Below, in pieces: positions 26,002-35,062 of a stretch of DNA of 64,000 nucleotides (within the stretch, counting starts at the first letter, position 1; each line of letters begins with the position of its first letter). Position numbers and translations under genes: made by a program. This DNA comes from Streptomyces lasiicapitis (GTDB lineage Bacteria; Actinomycetota; Actinomycetes; Streptomycetales; Streptomycetaceae). The notes below the pieces were generated by a model that saw only the letters and a list, made by a program, of their open reading frames with translations, was not told the origin of the DNA and ran no database searches. The DNA lies in NCBI RefSeq assembly GCF_014646335.1, contig NZ_BMNG01000015.1, positions 62,001 to 126,000 of the forward strand, given 5' to 3'.

Positions 26002-27975
26002 TCAGGCGGGCTTGGTGCCGACGCAGTTGCCCGCGTGGCACCTGCTCAGCCAGGCGGCGAAGTCGGCGTCGTAACGGGTGCCGATGGTGGTCTTGAGGAA
26101 GGTGCGGGCACCGGCCCAGTCTCCCTTGCGGTAGTGGCCGAGCAGCGTGGCCACGTCCTGCGGATGGGACTGGAGCAGGTAACGGACCGCCAGGTAGCCC
26201 CACTGGTAGGTTCGGGTGGTGTTGGAGTTCTCGTAGGTGGTGTCGAAGAGGGTGCTGAGCCGGTACGTGTTCTTGCCGGCCTCCTTGATGGCGGCGTCGT
26301 AGGTGACGTTGCGGTAGTGGTACGAGACGTACTCCGCGAAGCCCTCGACCCACATGACGGTCGGCGTCTTCATGCCCTCTTGGAAGTCGCCGTACATGTT
26401 GAAGCGGCCGTCGAGATAGTGGGTGTACTCGTGGTTGAGATTCCAGATCGCGAACGTGGGCCGCAGCCACTCCGCCTCGTACGCGATGAACCGCGGCAGG
26501 TTCCCGGCCTGGGCCGGATTGCCCTCCAGGTACATGCCGCCGTTGTTGGTGTCGATGCCGAAGAGGACCCCCGCGTAGGTCTGGTAGTCGGTGCTGGAGT
26601 CGAAGGCCACCACTTCGAGAGTGGTGTTCTTGTCGTTGGCGACGGGACCGTTGTCCTTGGCCACGCGGTGGAAGTAGGCGTCCTGGTTACGCAGGCTGGT
26701 GCAACTGGCCCCGAGCTCGGCCGCGGTCATCTGCTGGGCGACGATGCGCAGGCTCGGGGAACAGGTGTGCTTGACCTTCAAGACGGCGTTGCGGATCTGG
26801 TTCGGCAGGTCGCAGGTGCCGTAGGACGAGCAGTTGGCCTTGTCGTACGAGTCGGTCATCTCGGCCACGCCGACCCAGAGCGGCGCGGTGCGGCCGGTGA
26901 TCCGGGTGCGGTCGAGGAGCTGCTTGGCCAGCGGACGGACCGCGGGCCGGAGTGCGTCGTGCTGCAGGAAGCGGCCCAGTTCGCGCCCGGCGTTGCTCGC
27001 CAGGTAGGACTTGTCGGTGCCGAGCAGGTTGTCGTGGGCGACGGCGAAGTCGCGCAGCTGGGTCAGGAGGCTCGGGTCGGCCTGTACCGCGGAGACGAAC
27101 TCCGGCAGGTAGTGCCCCCGGAACAGCACGGTGTAGGTGTTGTTGACCGCCGAGACCATCCACCAGAAGCGGTCGTACGACGAGTCGTAGCCCTTGAGGA
27201 GACGCTTGACGACGTTGAGGAAGCGGGCGTTCTCGCGCGCACTGTCGATCAGCGTGACCGTCTCGGCCAGCGTCTCGCCGTTGGCCTCACTGACGTCGAA
27301 GGCATGCGACGAGCGGAAGAAGGCATCCAGCGCGCCCTGTATGGCGCTCTTCAGGGCAGGGCCGTAGGCGCCGACAGTGTCCGGCTGCCCCCACTGCACG
27401 TAGTAGCCGGCGCGCAGATAGAGCACGACCTGGGTGATCGACGCACTGTTGTTCCCGGGGTACCCGGCGGAGGCGGAGCGCAGCGCGTCGGCCACCGTGA
27501 CCATCTGCTGCTCGCGGAAGAGTGCCCTGGCGTCCGAACCGCTCACGCTGAACAGCGTGTTGATGCAGGCGGTTTCTGAGCCCTTGATCTGCCGGACCAA
27601 GGCCTCGCCGGTCTTCGAGGCGAAGTCGGAGACCCTGCACTCCGCCTTGGGGCTCTTGCCCGATGCCTTGTGCGGCGCCGCATTGGTGAGCGGCAGGGTC
27701 GGGTGCTTCGAGACGTCCTCGGTCGGCTTCGCCGCGTGCTCGGGTTTGGCGGTGCGCACATCGACGGCCGAGGTGAGGGTGGCCGGTCGCGGGGCGGAAC
27801 TCGGCGGCGTCTCGGGTGACTTGGGCGTCTTGGGCGTCTGGGTCGGCATCGCGGGCGGCGCTCCGGCCGCGGTCGCTTGGCCGGTGGTGGCGAGCAGAGT
27901 GAGGCCCAGGCACATGGCCAGGAGGGATATCAGGAGTTGGGCCAGTGGCTTTCGTGTGGGCGATCTGTGTGTCAA
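26002..27975 (-). CDS. Secreted M9-family collagenase
   Basis: A 657-aa zinc metalloprotease. The best start is TTG at 27975, with GGAGG six bases upstream and a signal peptide (RKPLAQLLISLLAMCLGLTL ... TAAG) directly after; longer readings upstream are not supported. A Thr/Pro linker precedes the M9 activator and peptidase domains. The catalytic motif is H515-E516-Y-T-H519, and the downstream Glu ligand lies in WVEGFAEYVSYHY. The enzyme should degrade collagen-like substrates outside the cell. There is no PKD or collagen-binding domain after the peptidase, so it is shorter than clostridial collagenases. The regulatory region upstream holds a long inverted repeat. Confidence 0.92.
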   Translation of the reverse strand: MTHRSPTRKPLAQLLISLLAMCLGLTLLATTGQATAAGAPPAMPTQTPKTPKSPETPPSSAPRPATLTSAVDVRTAKPEHAAKPTEDVSKHPTLPLTNAAPHKASGKSPKAECRVSDFASKTGEALVRQIKGSETACINTLFSVSGSDARALFREQQMVTVADALRSASAGYPGNNSASITQVVLYLRAGYYVQWGQPDTVGAYGPALKSAIQGALDAFFRSSHAFDVSEANGETLAETVTLIDSARENARFLNVVKRLLKGYDSSYDRFWWMVSAVNNTYTVLFRGHYLPEFVSAVQADPSLLTQLRDFAVAHDNLLGTDKSYLASNAGRELGRFLQHDALRPAVRPLAKQLLDRTRITGRTAPLWVGVAEMTDSYDKANCSSYGTCDLPNQIRNAVLKVKHTCSPSLRIVAQQMTAAELGASCTSLRNQDAYFHRVAKDNGPVANDKNTTLEVVAFDSSTDYQTYAGVLFGIDTNNGGMYLEGNPAQAGNLPRFIAYEAEWLRPTFAIWNLNHEYTHYLDGRFNMYGDFQEGMKTPTVMWVEGFAEYVSYHYRNVTYDAAIKEAGKNTYRLSTLFDTTYENSNTTRTYQWGYLAVRYLLQSHPQDVATLLGHYRKGDWAGARTFLKTTIGTRYDADFAAWLSRCHAGNCVGTKPA

Positions 27976-28091
27976 CGGAACCTCCGGGTCGGTCGGCGGC
28001 CGTGCGTGAGCATGGCCATGGGGGTGCGGACCGTGGCTGCGGCGGGGAGCCGAACACGCCGCTGCCGTGTCATGTCCACGGAGAATGGTGC

Positions 28092-28117
28092 GTGACATGT
28101 ACCATGGCACATGTCAC
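28092..28117. promoter_or_regulatory. 26-bp inverted repeat upstream of the collagenase gene
   Basis: GTGACATGT (28092-28100) and ACATGTCAC (28109-28117) are perfect inverted arms around ACCATGGC, about 117 bp upstream of the collagenase start. A half copy (GTGTCATGTC) lies at 28067-28076. It is a candidate operator or activator site. Confidence 0.6.
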
Positions 28118-28285
28118 ACGGCAGCAGAAGGGTTGTGTGGATACGCGAGGGAGCTGACGGGGCATCAAAAACGGTTCAGCCTGGCTGACGTGGCGTGATG
28201 CGCGTGTTGTGGGGAACCGAACGGCGCACCAGGGGCAGCAGATCAGCGTTGACGGCTACGCCCACGCACCCAAGCCGAAGACCTC

Positions 28286-28430
28286 GATGGCGCGAACGCG
28301 TCGAACCCGCTCGGAGTCGCTCTGGGCGGGGACTGCGTGGGCGATGTCACCATGTTGCGCGCCGAGCCCGACGTGTTGGGCCCGGTAGCGTCCGGCTCGA
28401 GGGTCCGCACCAGGCAGGTCGGAAGGCGGG
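28286..28430 (+). mobile_element. Remnant of an IS1380-type transposase
   Basis: The reading NPLGVALGGDCVGDVTMLRA EPDVLGPVASGSRV matches the N-terminal region of IS1380-family transposases (pattern: A-L-G-G-D-C-x-x-D-x-x-x-L-R-A-x-P-x-x-x-G-P-V-A-S). Neither the start nor the DDE catalytic part is present. The gap 28118-28490 contains nothing else identifiable. Confidence 0.6.
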
Positions 28431-28490
28431 CCCTTGCCCGGATCACATCCCCATCGTCGACCCCTGGCCCCCACCGAGAGGTTGAGACCC

Positions 28491-29336
28491 ATGCCCCAAA
28501 CTGACGGTTCCCCATACCCCGTTCAGTCCGACGTCTTGGTCCGCCAGGCCGATCTGGGCCGCGACGGCTCGGCCGACGCGATCGGCGTGGCCCGCTGGTT
28601 GGAGGACGCCCGGATACGGCTGCGCCTGCGCCGCTTCGAACGGCTGGTGGCCTCCGGCGGGTTCGTTCCGTTCCAGATATTTTTTGTGAACCAGCAGGTT
28701 GAGCGACTTCGTCCCGCCGGCCGGGCAGGTGCTCAGGCCCAGGTCCACACCGGTGTGCGCCGCATCGGACAATCGTCGTTCACCTACGAGCAGGCTGCCT
28801 TCATCGACGGCGGCCGTGTGGCGAGCGGGGATGCCACCGTCGTGCTCGTCGGCGCAAGTGGCGCCCTCTCGCTTCCGGATGAGCTGGTCGAGGACCTCGG
28901 CGAGTTGGCGTTGCCCGAGTCGAGCGCCGCACCCGCGGTCCGGCCGGGCCCGGAACGCAGCCGGCGAGACCACTATCCGTACTTCGCCCCGCTGCTCGCG
29001 CGCATAGGGGATGTCGACTCCAACCAACACGTCAACTACATAGCCCTGGCCACCTATTACGACGAGGCGGTCGCCGCGTTCGTGAGGCACGCGGCGGGAA
29101 CGGCCGGAACCGATCCGGTACCGGACCTGCCTCCGCAGTCGTTCCGAGTGCACTACCTCGGCGAGGTGACCTATCCCGGCCGTTACGAGGTAGGCGTCGT
29201 CGTACGCTCCGTCGACGCCGACTCCGTGTCCTACGAACTGGGTGTCTTCCGTGACAGCGAGTGCCTCGGGGTGGCCGAGGCGGTCGGACCCCGTGGCGAT
29301 CTGAACGCCGAGTCCTTGAAGGCGTGGACCGGCTGA
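28491..29336 (+). CDS. Double-hotdog acyl-CoA thioesterase
   Basis: A 281-aa protein starting at ATG 28491 (GAGAGGTTG upstream). It has two tandem hotdog domains: the first at residues 8-130 (VLVRQADLGRDGSADAIGVA), the second from about residue 160 with GDVDSNQHVNYIALATYYDE, where D/N-x-H-x-N-x is the usual active-site region of 4-HBT-like thioesterases. It probably hydrolyses acyl-CoA or acyl-ACP thioesters in the cytoplasm. No neighbour hints at the substrate. Confidence 0.82.
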   Translation: MPQTDGSPYPVQSDVLVRQADLGRDGSADAIGVARWLEDARIRLRLRRFERLVASGGFVPFQIFFVNQQVERLRPAGRAGAQAQVHTGVRRIGQSSFTYEQAAFIDGGRVASGDATVVLVGASGALSLPDELVEDLGELALPESSAAPAVRPGPERSRRDHYPYFAPLLARIGDVDSNQHVNYIALATYYDEAVAAFVRHAAGTAGTDPVPDLPPQSFRVHYLGEVTYPGRYEVGVVVRSVDADSVSYELGVFRDSECLGVAEAVGPRGDLNAESLKAWTG

Positions 29337-29379
29337 CCGTGCTCTCACAGAGCGCGGGCCACTGGCTGAGGCCCAGCAG

Positions 29380-29399
29380 CCCGGCGACGGACGGCCGGG
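29380..29399. terminator. Hairpin between convergent thioesterase and response-regulator genes
   Basis: CCCGGC (29380-29385) pairs with GCCGGG (29394-29399) over an 8-base loop, between the two convergent stops. Short stem, so a weak call. Confidence 0.4.
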
Positions 29400-29406
29400 T
29401 CGGCCC

Positions 29407-30072
29407 CTACGCGGAACCCGGCACCACGAGCCCGCTCTCGTAGGCGACGACCACGGCCTGCGCGCGGCTTCTGAGGTCCAGCTTGGACATGATGCGGTGC
29501 AGATGCGTCTTCACCGTGCCGTCACTGAGGAAGAGTTCGGCGGCGATCTCATCATTGGTGAGGCCGCGTGCCACCAGGCTGAGGACGTCGAGTTCACGCG
29601 CGGTGAGCTGGGCCAACTGCTCGGGCCGGCGCAGCGCGGCACCGGGACGGGGCGTGAACGCCTCGATGAGGCGGCGCACGACCGTGGGCGCGAACAGCGC
29701 GTCGCCACCGGCGATGGTGGCGATGGCGCCGAGCAGGCGCTGCGGCGGGGTGTCCTTGAGGAGGTAGCCGCAGGCGCCGATGCGCAGCGCGTCGTACACG
29801 TACTCGTCCACGTCGAACGTGGTGAGGACGACGACACGCGGTGGCGGAGCGAGGTCCAGGGCGAGGATGCGCTCCGCCGCGGTGAGGCCGCTGATGCCGG
29901 GCAGCCGGACGTCCATGAGCACGACGTCGGGCCGGTGCCGCTCGGCCAGGGTCACGGCCTCTTCGCCGTCCGCGGCCTCCGTGACGGTGGTGAAACCGGG
30001 CGTGGCGCGCACCAGTGCGGCCACTCCCGCCCGGATCAGGTCTTGGTCGTCGACAACGAGAACGCTGGTCAT
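29407..30072 (-). CDS. NarL/FixJ response regulator (system 1)
   Basis: A 221-aa DNA-binding response regulator. The receiver domain has the acidic pocket VVDDQD, the phospho-acceptor D54 in VVLMDVRLPG and a conserved K in LLKDTPP. A LuxR-type HTH follows (LTARELDVLSLVARGLTNDE IAAELFLSDGTVKTHLHRIM). It is 14 nt downstream of its sensor kinase gene. Target genes are not evident. Confidence 0.94.
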   Translation of the reverse strand: MTSVLVVDDQDLIRAGVAALVRATPGFTTVTEAADGEEAVTLAERHRPDVVLMDVRLPGISGLTAAERILALDLAPPPRVVVLTTFDVDEYVYDALRIGACGYLLKDTPPQRLLGAIATIAGGDALFAPTVVRRLIEAFTPRPGAALRRPEQLAQLTARELDVLSLVARGLTNDEIAAELFLSDGTVKTHLHRIMSKLDLRSRAQAVVVAYESGLVVPGSA

Positions 30073-30086
30073 GTACGAGCTCCCCC

Positions 30087-31313
30087 TTACGGTTCGCCGC
30101 CGTCTGGTGCGTCAGGCACCGGAGGCGCGGCGCTGTTCGGAAGGGTGAGCCGGACTTCGTACCCCCCTTCACGCCGCGGCCCAGCGGACAGCGAACCACC
30201 ACAGAGGTTTGCCCGTTCCTGCATCCCGATCAAGCCGTAGCCGCTCTTCGGCGCCGAAATGGCCGGTTCATGGCCGTCTCCGCGGGTCCTCCCGTTGTCG
30301 CGCACGGCGACCGTCACGCGGTCCGGTTCGTAGGTGATGTGTACATACGCACTGGTGGGCGCTGCGTGCTTGACCACGTTGGTCAAGGCCTCCTGGACGA
30401 CGCGGTACGCGCACAAGTCCGGGCCCAGGGCCAGCTTTCGGGCAACGCCCCGGGTACGGACGGTGACGCTGACGTCGGCCGCCTTGAGCCGTTCGGCGAG
30501 CTCGCCGACCCGGCTGAGCCCGGGCGGAGCGTGCCGCGGCGCGCCACCCCCCTGCTCGTCACAGACGTCGTCCACGCGCAGCATCGACAACAGGCGCCGC
30601 AGCTCGTCCAGGGCCTCCCGGCTGGAGCTTGCCACGGCGGACAGGGCCGACCGTGCCGTCGTGCCGTCGGTGTCGAAGACGTACGCGGCCAGGCCGGCTT
30701 GCACGGAAATGGCCGACAGGTGGTGGGCGACGACGTCGTGCAGTTCGCGGGCGATGCGGACCCGCTCGCCGAGGACGGCGTTGCGCGCGTGCGCTGCCTG
30801 CTCGCGCGCCAACTGTGCGCTGAGCCGCCGCAGTTGACGATTGCGCTCTGTGACCAGGCGCATCGCGTGCCCGAAGGCCAGAGCGATGGCCGGGATGAGA
30901 ATCCCCTGGGCGAGGATCAAGAGCGTGGGAAGGCGCCCGGACACCCCGCTGTACATGATCACGGCGCCGGTCAGCGAGGACCAGGCCAGCGCCACGCGTG
31001 GCGCGCGCACCGCGGCCACACTCACCAGGGCGATCATCGGCGCCCACCAGTTCAGCGAGGGCTGGTAGTCGAGCGCGAGATATCCGGCGTACGCCGAGCA
31101 GGAGACGACAAGAGCCGCCACAGGGGCCGAGTGGCACAACGCCAGGGGCAGCGCGACCAGACAGGTGAGCAGGTAGGCCCATGTGTCGAACGGCGCCCAC
31201 CCCTCGGGGTGGTACTCGTGTCCTGCGACGCTTCCGCTCACCGCGACCCCGCCGGCCAGTGCGGCGTAGACGATCTGCTGAACGGGCACGGACCGCACTG
31301 ATCTCACCTGCAT
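30087..31313 (-). CDS. Sensor histidine kinase (system 1)
   Basis: A 408-aa membrane kinase of the NarL-partner class. The N-terminal half has about five to six transmembrane helices and no extracellular sensor domain, suggesting a membrane or intramembrane signal. H192 in RIARELHDVVAHHLSAISVQ is the HisKA_3 phosphorylation site. The ATPase domain shows VQEALTNVVKHA (N box) and GYGLIGMQERA (G box). Start ATG at 31313; an internal GTG four or five codons in is possible. Confidence 0.92.
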   Translation of the reverse strand: MQVRSVRSVPVQQIVYAALAGGVAVSGSVAGHEYHPEGWAPFDTWAYLLTCLVALPLALCHSAPVAALVVSCSAYAGYLALDYQPSLNWWAPMIALVSVAAVRAPRVALAWSSLTGAVIMYSGVSGRLPTLLILAQGILIPAIALAFGHAMRLVTERNRQLRRLSAQLAREQAAHARNAVLGERVRIARELHDVVAHHLSAISVQAGLAAYVFDTDGTTARSALSAVASSSREALDELRRLLSMLRVDDVCDEQGGGAPRHAPPGLSRVGELAERLKAADVSVTVRTRGVARKLALGPDLCAYRVVQEALTNVVKHAAPTSAYVHITYEPDRVTVAVRDNGRTRGDGHEPAISAPKSGYGLIGMQERANLCGGSLSAGPRREGGYEVRLTLPNSAAPPVPDAPDGGEP

Positions 31314-31358
31314 CGGGGGATGGTAGGCCCGCGCGCAACTCCTGTCGTCAGTCCCACG

Positions 31359-31375
31359 GTTGACCCGCCGTCAAC
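31359..31375. promoter_or_regulatory. Inverted repeat upstream of sensor kinase 1
   Basis: GTTGAC (31359-31364) and GTCAAC (31370-31375) flank CCGCC, 46 bp upstream of the kinase start. It may bind the response regulator or be part of the promoter. Confidence 0.4.
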
Positions 31376-31433
31376 TAGGGATGTCCGCCGAGGCGGCCCG
31401 TGGACAGGGCACCGACAGTGATGGTGACCGGCT

Positions 31434-32018
31434 TCAGGCACCCTGAGCCGGGTGGGTGGCCTCCCAGGCCGCCTCGATCATCTGGAAGATCTCGTCCACC
31501 GCGGCGTCCGGATCGGCGGCCTCGCGCGCCAGCGCATAGGCGTCGATCACGAACCGCGCGATCGTCCGGCAGGCCGTGGTGCTCTGCGGCAGGCCGGGAT
31601 CGGCGGCGAGGGCCGCCGCCAGGGACTCCGCGTGGCGCAGCCGCATCGACTCCTCGTACTCCCGCAGGGCAGGTGACCCGTCGATCATGCGGTAGAGCGG
31701 GGCGCTGCCCTCCGCCGTGCAGTGCCGCACCAGGGCGTGGACCTCGCGGCGCAGGGCGGGGATGAGCGGCTCGTCCGGTGCCCGGTCGGTGACCGCCTGC
31801 GTGAGGCGTTGCTCGAAGGTGTCGTCCTGCTCGAACACCAGGGCCTCTTTCGAGGCGAAGTGGGAGAAGAGCGTGGTCACGGCCACGTCGGCCTCGGCGG
31901 CCACGTCACGGATGCCCACCGCGTCGTACCCGCGCTCCAGGAAGAGCCGCAGCGCGGTGTCGGCGATCTTCTGCCGCGTCGCGGCCTTCTTGCGCTCACG
32001 GCGCCCGGTCGTCGGCAT
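31434..32018 (-). CDS. TetR-family regulator, divergent from the CocE-like hydrolase
   Basis: A 194-aa repressor (ATG 32018; GTG two codons upstream also possible). The HTH is in ALRLFLERGYDAVGIRDVAA EADVAVTTLFSHFASKEAL. The C-terminal ligand domain is typical in length, with a final helix ending EAAWEATHP. It faces the hydrolase gene across 108 bp that carry a 13-bp palindrome, so it probably represses the hydrolase-monooxygenase pair. Confidence 0.9.
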   Translation of the reverse strand: MPTTGRRERKKAATRQKIADTALRLFLERGYDAVGIRDVAAEADVAVTTLFSHFASKEALVFEQDDTFEQRLTQAVTDRAPDEPLIPALRREVHALVRHCTAEGSAPLYRMIDGSPALREYEESMRLRHAESLAAALAADPGLPQSTTACRTIARFVIDAYALAREAADPDAAVDEIFQMIEAAWEATHPAQGA

Positions 32019-32066
32019 GGTCACCTGCGCAGACTATCAGGTGCAATACTGAACCCGTTGTTAAAT

Positions 32067-32079
32067 CCTAACCGTTAGG
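32067..32079. promoter_or_regulatory. Candidate TetR operator
   Basis: CCTAAC-C-GTTAGG (32067-32079) is a perfect inverted repeat in the 108-bp divergent region, embedded in the extended motif TAACCGTTAGGGTTA. Confidence 0.65.
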
Positions 32080-32126
32080 GTTACGGTCTCCGCATCACTT
32101 TCGGCGACGCGTTTGAAGGAGCAGGC

Positions 32127-33878
32127 ATGTACCGCCCCCGCATCGACGCAGGCGTCCAGATGACGACCCGGGACGGCGTCACCCTCACCGCGGACCTGTA
32201 CCGCCCGGCCGAGGACGGCCGCTGGCCGGTGCTGCTGCACCGCACCCCCTACGACCGCAGGGATTCCTTCCGGCTCTCGGCGATCGTGGCCGACCCGCTG
32301 TGGCTCGCCCGCCAGGGCTTCGCGGTGCTCGTACAGGACACCCGCGGCCGGTTCGAGTCCGGAGGCGAACTCGACTTCATCACCCAGGAGTACGACGACT
32401 CCTACGACGCGATCGACTGGGCGGCGGAACAGCCCTGGAGCAACGGCGGCGTCGGGATGTACGGCTCGTCCTACCTCGGCATGACCGTGCTGCAGGCCGT
32501 CGCCGCCCGCAACCCGCACCTCAAGGCGGCGGTCGCGATGGTCGCCACGGTCGACATGCGCCACACCGCCCGTCCCGGCGGGGTGTTCGAGCTGGCCTTC
32601 CTGACGACGTACGCCCTCGGCATCGCCCTGGAGGGCCTCGACCACACCGCGCTGAGCGCGGCCGAGCAGGAGCACGCACGCAAGCTGCTGACCGAGGCGT
32701 TCGCCGACCGCCGCGCCACCGTGAGCCGACTGCCCCTGACGGGCATCGCCCCGCTCGACGACAGCCGCATCGCGCCGTTCTGGACGGACTGGCTGCGCTC
32801 GCCCCACGACGCCTTCTGGAACCGGCCCAGCCTGCTCACCGAGCCCGAGCGGGTCACCATCCCGTTCCTGCAGATCAGCGGGTACCGGGACTTCACGAGC
32901 CCCACGCAGTTCCGGCTCGCCACCGCGCTGGCCGGCAACGAACGAGCCGGCCTGATCGCCGGGCCGTGGACCCACATGGGCACCTACGACGCGTTCGGCC
33001 AGCTCGGCGCGCGAGTGCTGCCCGACGCCGCCGCCGGCGTTCCCACATGGAGCCCGGTGCTCGCCGCGTTCTTCGACCGTCATCTGCGCGGCGGCGACGG
33101 CTCGGCCTACCCCGCGGCCGCGCGGCACCTGTCCGGACCCGAGCCGGTCAGCTACTTCGTCGGCGGGGCGAACACTTGGGCCCACGCACCCGCGTGGCCG
33201 CCCGCGGCGACGGTCGAGGAGTGGACGCTCTCGTCCGGCGGCGACGCGCGAACGGCGAACGGCGACGGCCGGCTGACGCGCGCGGACGGCAACGGCGCCG
33301 CCGGCTCCGACACGTTCACCGCCGACCCGCACGACCCGTTCCCCACACACGGCGGGGCGATCCTGCTCGAAGGGGCGCCCGCGGCCGCACCAGGCGGGAT
33401 CCAAGACCAGCGCGCGGTCGACGGGCGCAGCGACCTGCTCGTCTACACAAGCGCCCCGCTGCCCGAGGACGTGACGATCGCCGGACAACCCGAACTGCTC
33501 TCGTTCCTCACCAGCACCGCCCCGGACGCGGACGTGTGCGTCACCCTCGTGGACGTCGAGCCCGACGGCTTCGCCCTCAACGTCTCCGAAGGCGCGCAAC
33601 GGGCCCGCTACCGCGACGGCGGCGACAGCGACTGGCTCGACCCCGAGGAGGCAAGGCGTGTGACGGTCACCCTGCACGACGTCGCGCACCGGTTCGGCCG
33701 CGGCCACCGCATCCGCGTGCAGATAGCCGGATTCAGCTTCCCGCGGTACAGCCGCAACCTGCACACCCGCACCGCTCCCGAGTTCGGCACCCTCGACGAG
33801 GCGGTCGCCGCACGGCACACCGTGCACCACGGCGGTACGACACCCTCCTCACTGCGCCTGCCGGTGCTCGAAGCATGA
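32127..33878 (+). CDS. CocE/NonD-family alpha/beta hydrolase
   Basis: A 583-aa hydrolase of the X-Pro dipeptidyl-peptidase (S15)/cocaine esterase family. The N-terminal catalytic domain has DLYRPAEDGRWPVLLHRTPY and the nucleophile elbow MYGSSYLGMTV with S115. The C-terminal jelly-roll domain (from about residue 360) shows the family ending RVTVTLHDVAHRFGRGHRIR VQIAGFSFP. There is no signal peptide, so it acts in the cytoplasm on an ester or amide. Its stop overlaps an alternative start of the next gene, which indicates an operon with the ABM protein. Confidence 0.92.
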   Translation: MYRPRIDAGVQMTTRDGVTLTADLYRPAEDGRWPVLLHRTPYDRRDSFRLSAIVADPLWLARQGFAVLVQDTRGRFESGGELDFITQEYDDSYDAIDWAAEQPWSNGGVGMYGSSYLGMTVLQAVAARNPHLKAAVAMVATVDMRHTARPGGVFELAFLTTYALGIALEGLDHTALSAAEQEHARKLLTEAFADRRATVSRLPLTGIAPLDDSRIAPFWTDWLRSPHDAFWNRPSLLTEPERVTIPFLQISGYRDFTSPTQFRLATALAGNERAGLIAGPWTHMGTYDAFGQLGARVLPDAAAGVPTWSPVLAAFFDRHLRGGDGSAYPAAARHLSGPEPVSYFVGGANTWAHAPAWPPAATVEEWTLSSGGDARTANGDGRLTRADGNGAAGSDTFTADPHDPFPTHGGAILLEGAPAAAPGGIQDQRAVDGRSDLLVYTSAPLPEDVTIAGQPELLSFLTSTAPDADVCVTLVDVEPDGFALNVSEGAQRARYRDGGDSDWLDPEEARRVTVTLHDVAHRFGRGHRIRVQIAGFSFPRYSRNLHTRTAPEFGTLDEAVAARHTVHHGGTTPSSLRLPVLEA

Positions 33879-33925
33879 GCAACACCCCCCACAACTACCG
33901 CCACAGCAACCGCGAGGAGCCCTCG

Positions 33926-34267
33926 ATGCCCGAGATCGTCGTCATAGCCCGTCTCCAGGCCAAGCACGGACGCGGCCCCGAGCTGCTCCAGTTGTTCTCC
34001 GAGCTGGCCCCCCAGGTGTTGGACAGCGAGCCCGGCACACTGCGCTACGCCTTCTACGTCGAGCCGGACTCCGACCCACTGCGGGTGACAGTGGTCGAGA
34101 AGTACGCCTCGCGCGCCGCCCACGAGGCACACGGCACCGGCGTGCTGACCGCGTACCTGCCCCAGCTGCTCGACCTGCTCGACGGCGCTCCCGACATCGT
34201 CGAGCTGCGCCAGGCTCCGCTGGCGGTCTCCGTCGGCGAGGCCGAGGCCGCGCGGCTGAGCATCTGA
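33926..34267 (+). CDS. Antibiotic-biosynthesis-monooxygenase (ABM) domain protein
   Basis: A 113-aa protein beginning MPEIVVIARLQAKHGRGPEL with GAGGAG eight bases upstream. An alternative ATG at 33875 would overlap the hydrolase stop (ATGA) and add 17 residues. The short alpha/beta ferredoxin-like ABM fold is seen in FAYYVEP-like and VVEKYASRAAHEAH segments. Family members are cofactor-free quinol monooxygenases or heme-degrading enzymes. Downstream of a hydrolase and a TetR repressor, it may oxidise the hydrolysis product. Confidence 0.82.
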   Translation: MPEIVVIARLQAKHGRGPELLQLFSELAPQVLDSEPGTLRYAFYVEPDSDPLRVTVVEKYASRAAHEAHGTGVLTAYLPQLLDLLDGAPDIVELRQAPLAVSVGEAEAARLSI

Positions 34268-34321
34268 GGTGGTCGGCGGCACCGTGCAGGTGGAGTCCGG
34301 CCGCCACCGCTGGATGTCGCG

Positions 34322-35062
34322 TCAGCCCGTGACCCTGGGCACGACCAGGCCACTTTCGTACGCGATCACCACCGCGTGGGTCCGGTTCTGCGCACCGAGC
34401 TTGGTCAGCACGTTCCCGACGTGCGTCTTCACCGTCTCCAGGCTCACCCCGCACGACTCCGCGATGTCCGGGTTGGACCGGCCGGTGGCCATCAGGCGCA
34501 GCACCTCCTCCTCCCGGCCCGTCAGCGCCGCCTGCGGCAGCGCCTCGGCGGAGCCTCGTGGGCGGGCGGTGACCATCTGGCGTAGCACCGCCGGGAAGAG
34601 GATCGCCTCGCCCGCCGCGACCACCCGCACCGCCTCCGCGATCTTGGGGACGGGGAGGCGCTTGAGCACGAAGCCGCTGGCCCCGGCGCTGAGTGCGGCG
34701 GTGACGTAGTCGTCGTTCTCGAAGGTGGTGATCACCACGACTTTCGGCGGGTCGGCCGGCCCGGCGAGGAGCTGCCGGGTGGCCTCGATGCCGTTGCGGC
34801 GCGGCATCCGTACGTCCATCAGGACCACGTCCGGCCGCAACTCCCGTGCCCGCTCGACCGCTTCGACGCCGTCGGCGGCCTCCCCGACGACGTCGATTCC
34901 GGGCTGCATGGCGAGCAGCGTGCGCAGACCGCTGCGGGTCACCTCGTCGTCGTCCGCGATCAGGAGTGTGGTGCGGCGGGAGGCGTCGGCGGTGTCAGCC
35001 GTGACGGCTGCGCTCGCGTCGGGGCCGGTCGCGACCGCTGCGCTCGCTTGTGAGCCGATCAT
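34322..35062 (-). CDS. NarL/FixJ response regulator (system 2)
   Basis: A 246-aa regulator whose ATG overlaps the kinase stop (ATGA). It has an unusual Ala/Thr-rich extension of about 30 residues before the receiver (TTLLIADDDEVTRSGLRTLL), phospho-acceptor D83 in VVLMDVRMPRRNG, and a LuxR HTH (LTGREEEVLRLMATGRSNPD IAESCGVSLETVKTHVGNVL). The extension may be non-native start choice; a GTG or ATG nearer the receiver is not obvious. Confidence 0.93.
   Translation of the reverse strand: MIGSQASAAVATGPDASAAVTADTADASRRTTLLIADDDEVTRSGLRTLLAMQPGIDVVGEAADGVEAVERARELRPDVVLMDVRMPRRNGIEATRQLLAGPADPPKVVVITTFENDDYVTAALSAGASGFVLKRLPVPKIAEAVRVVAAGEAILFPAVLRQMVTARPRGSAEALPQAALTGREEEVLRLMATGRSNPDIAESCGVSLETVKTHVGNVLTKLGAQNRTHAVVIAYESGLVVPRVTG

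Noticed and set aside
27976..28110. Longer N-terminus of the collagenase
   Set aside because: It would place 45 His/Arg/Pro-rich residues before the signal peptide and ignore the GGAGG-TTG start.
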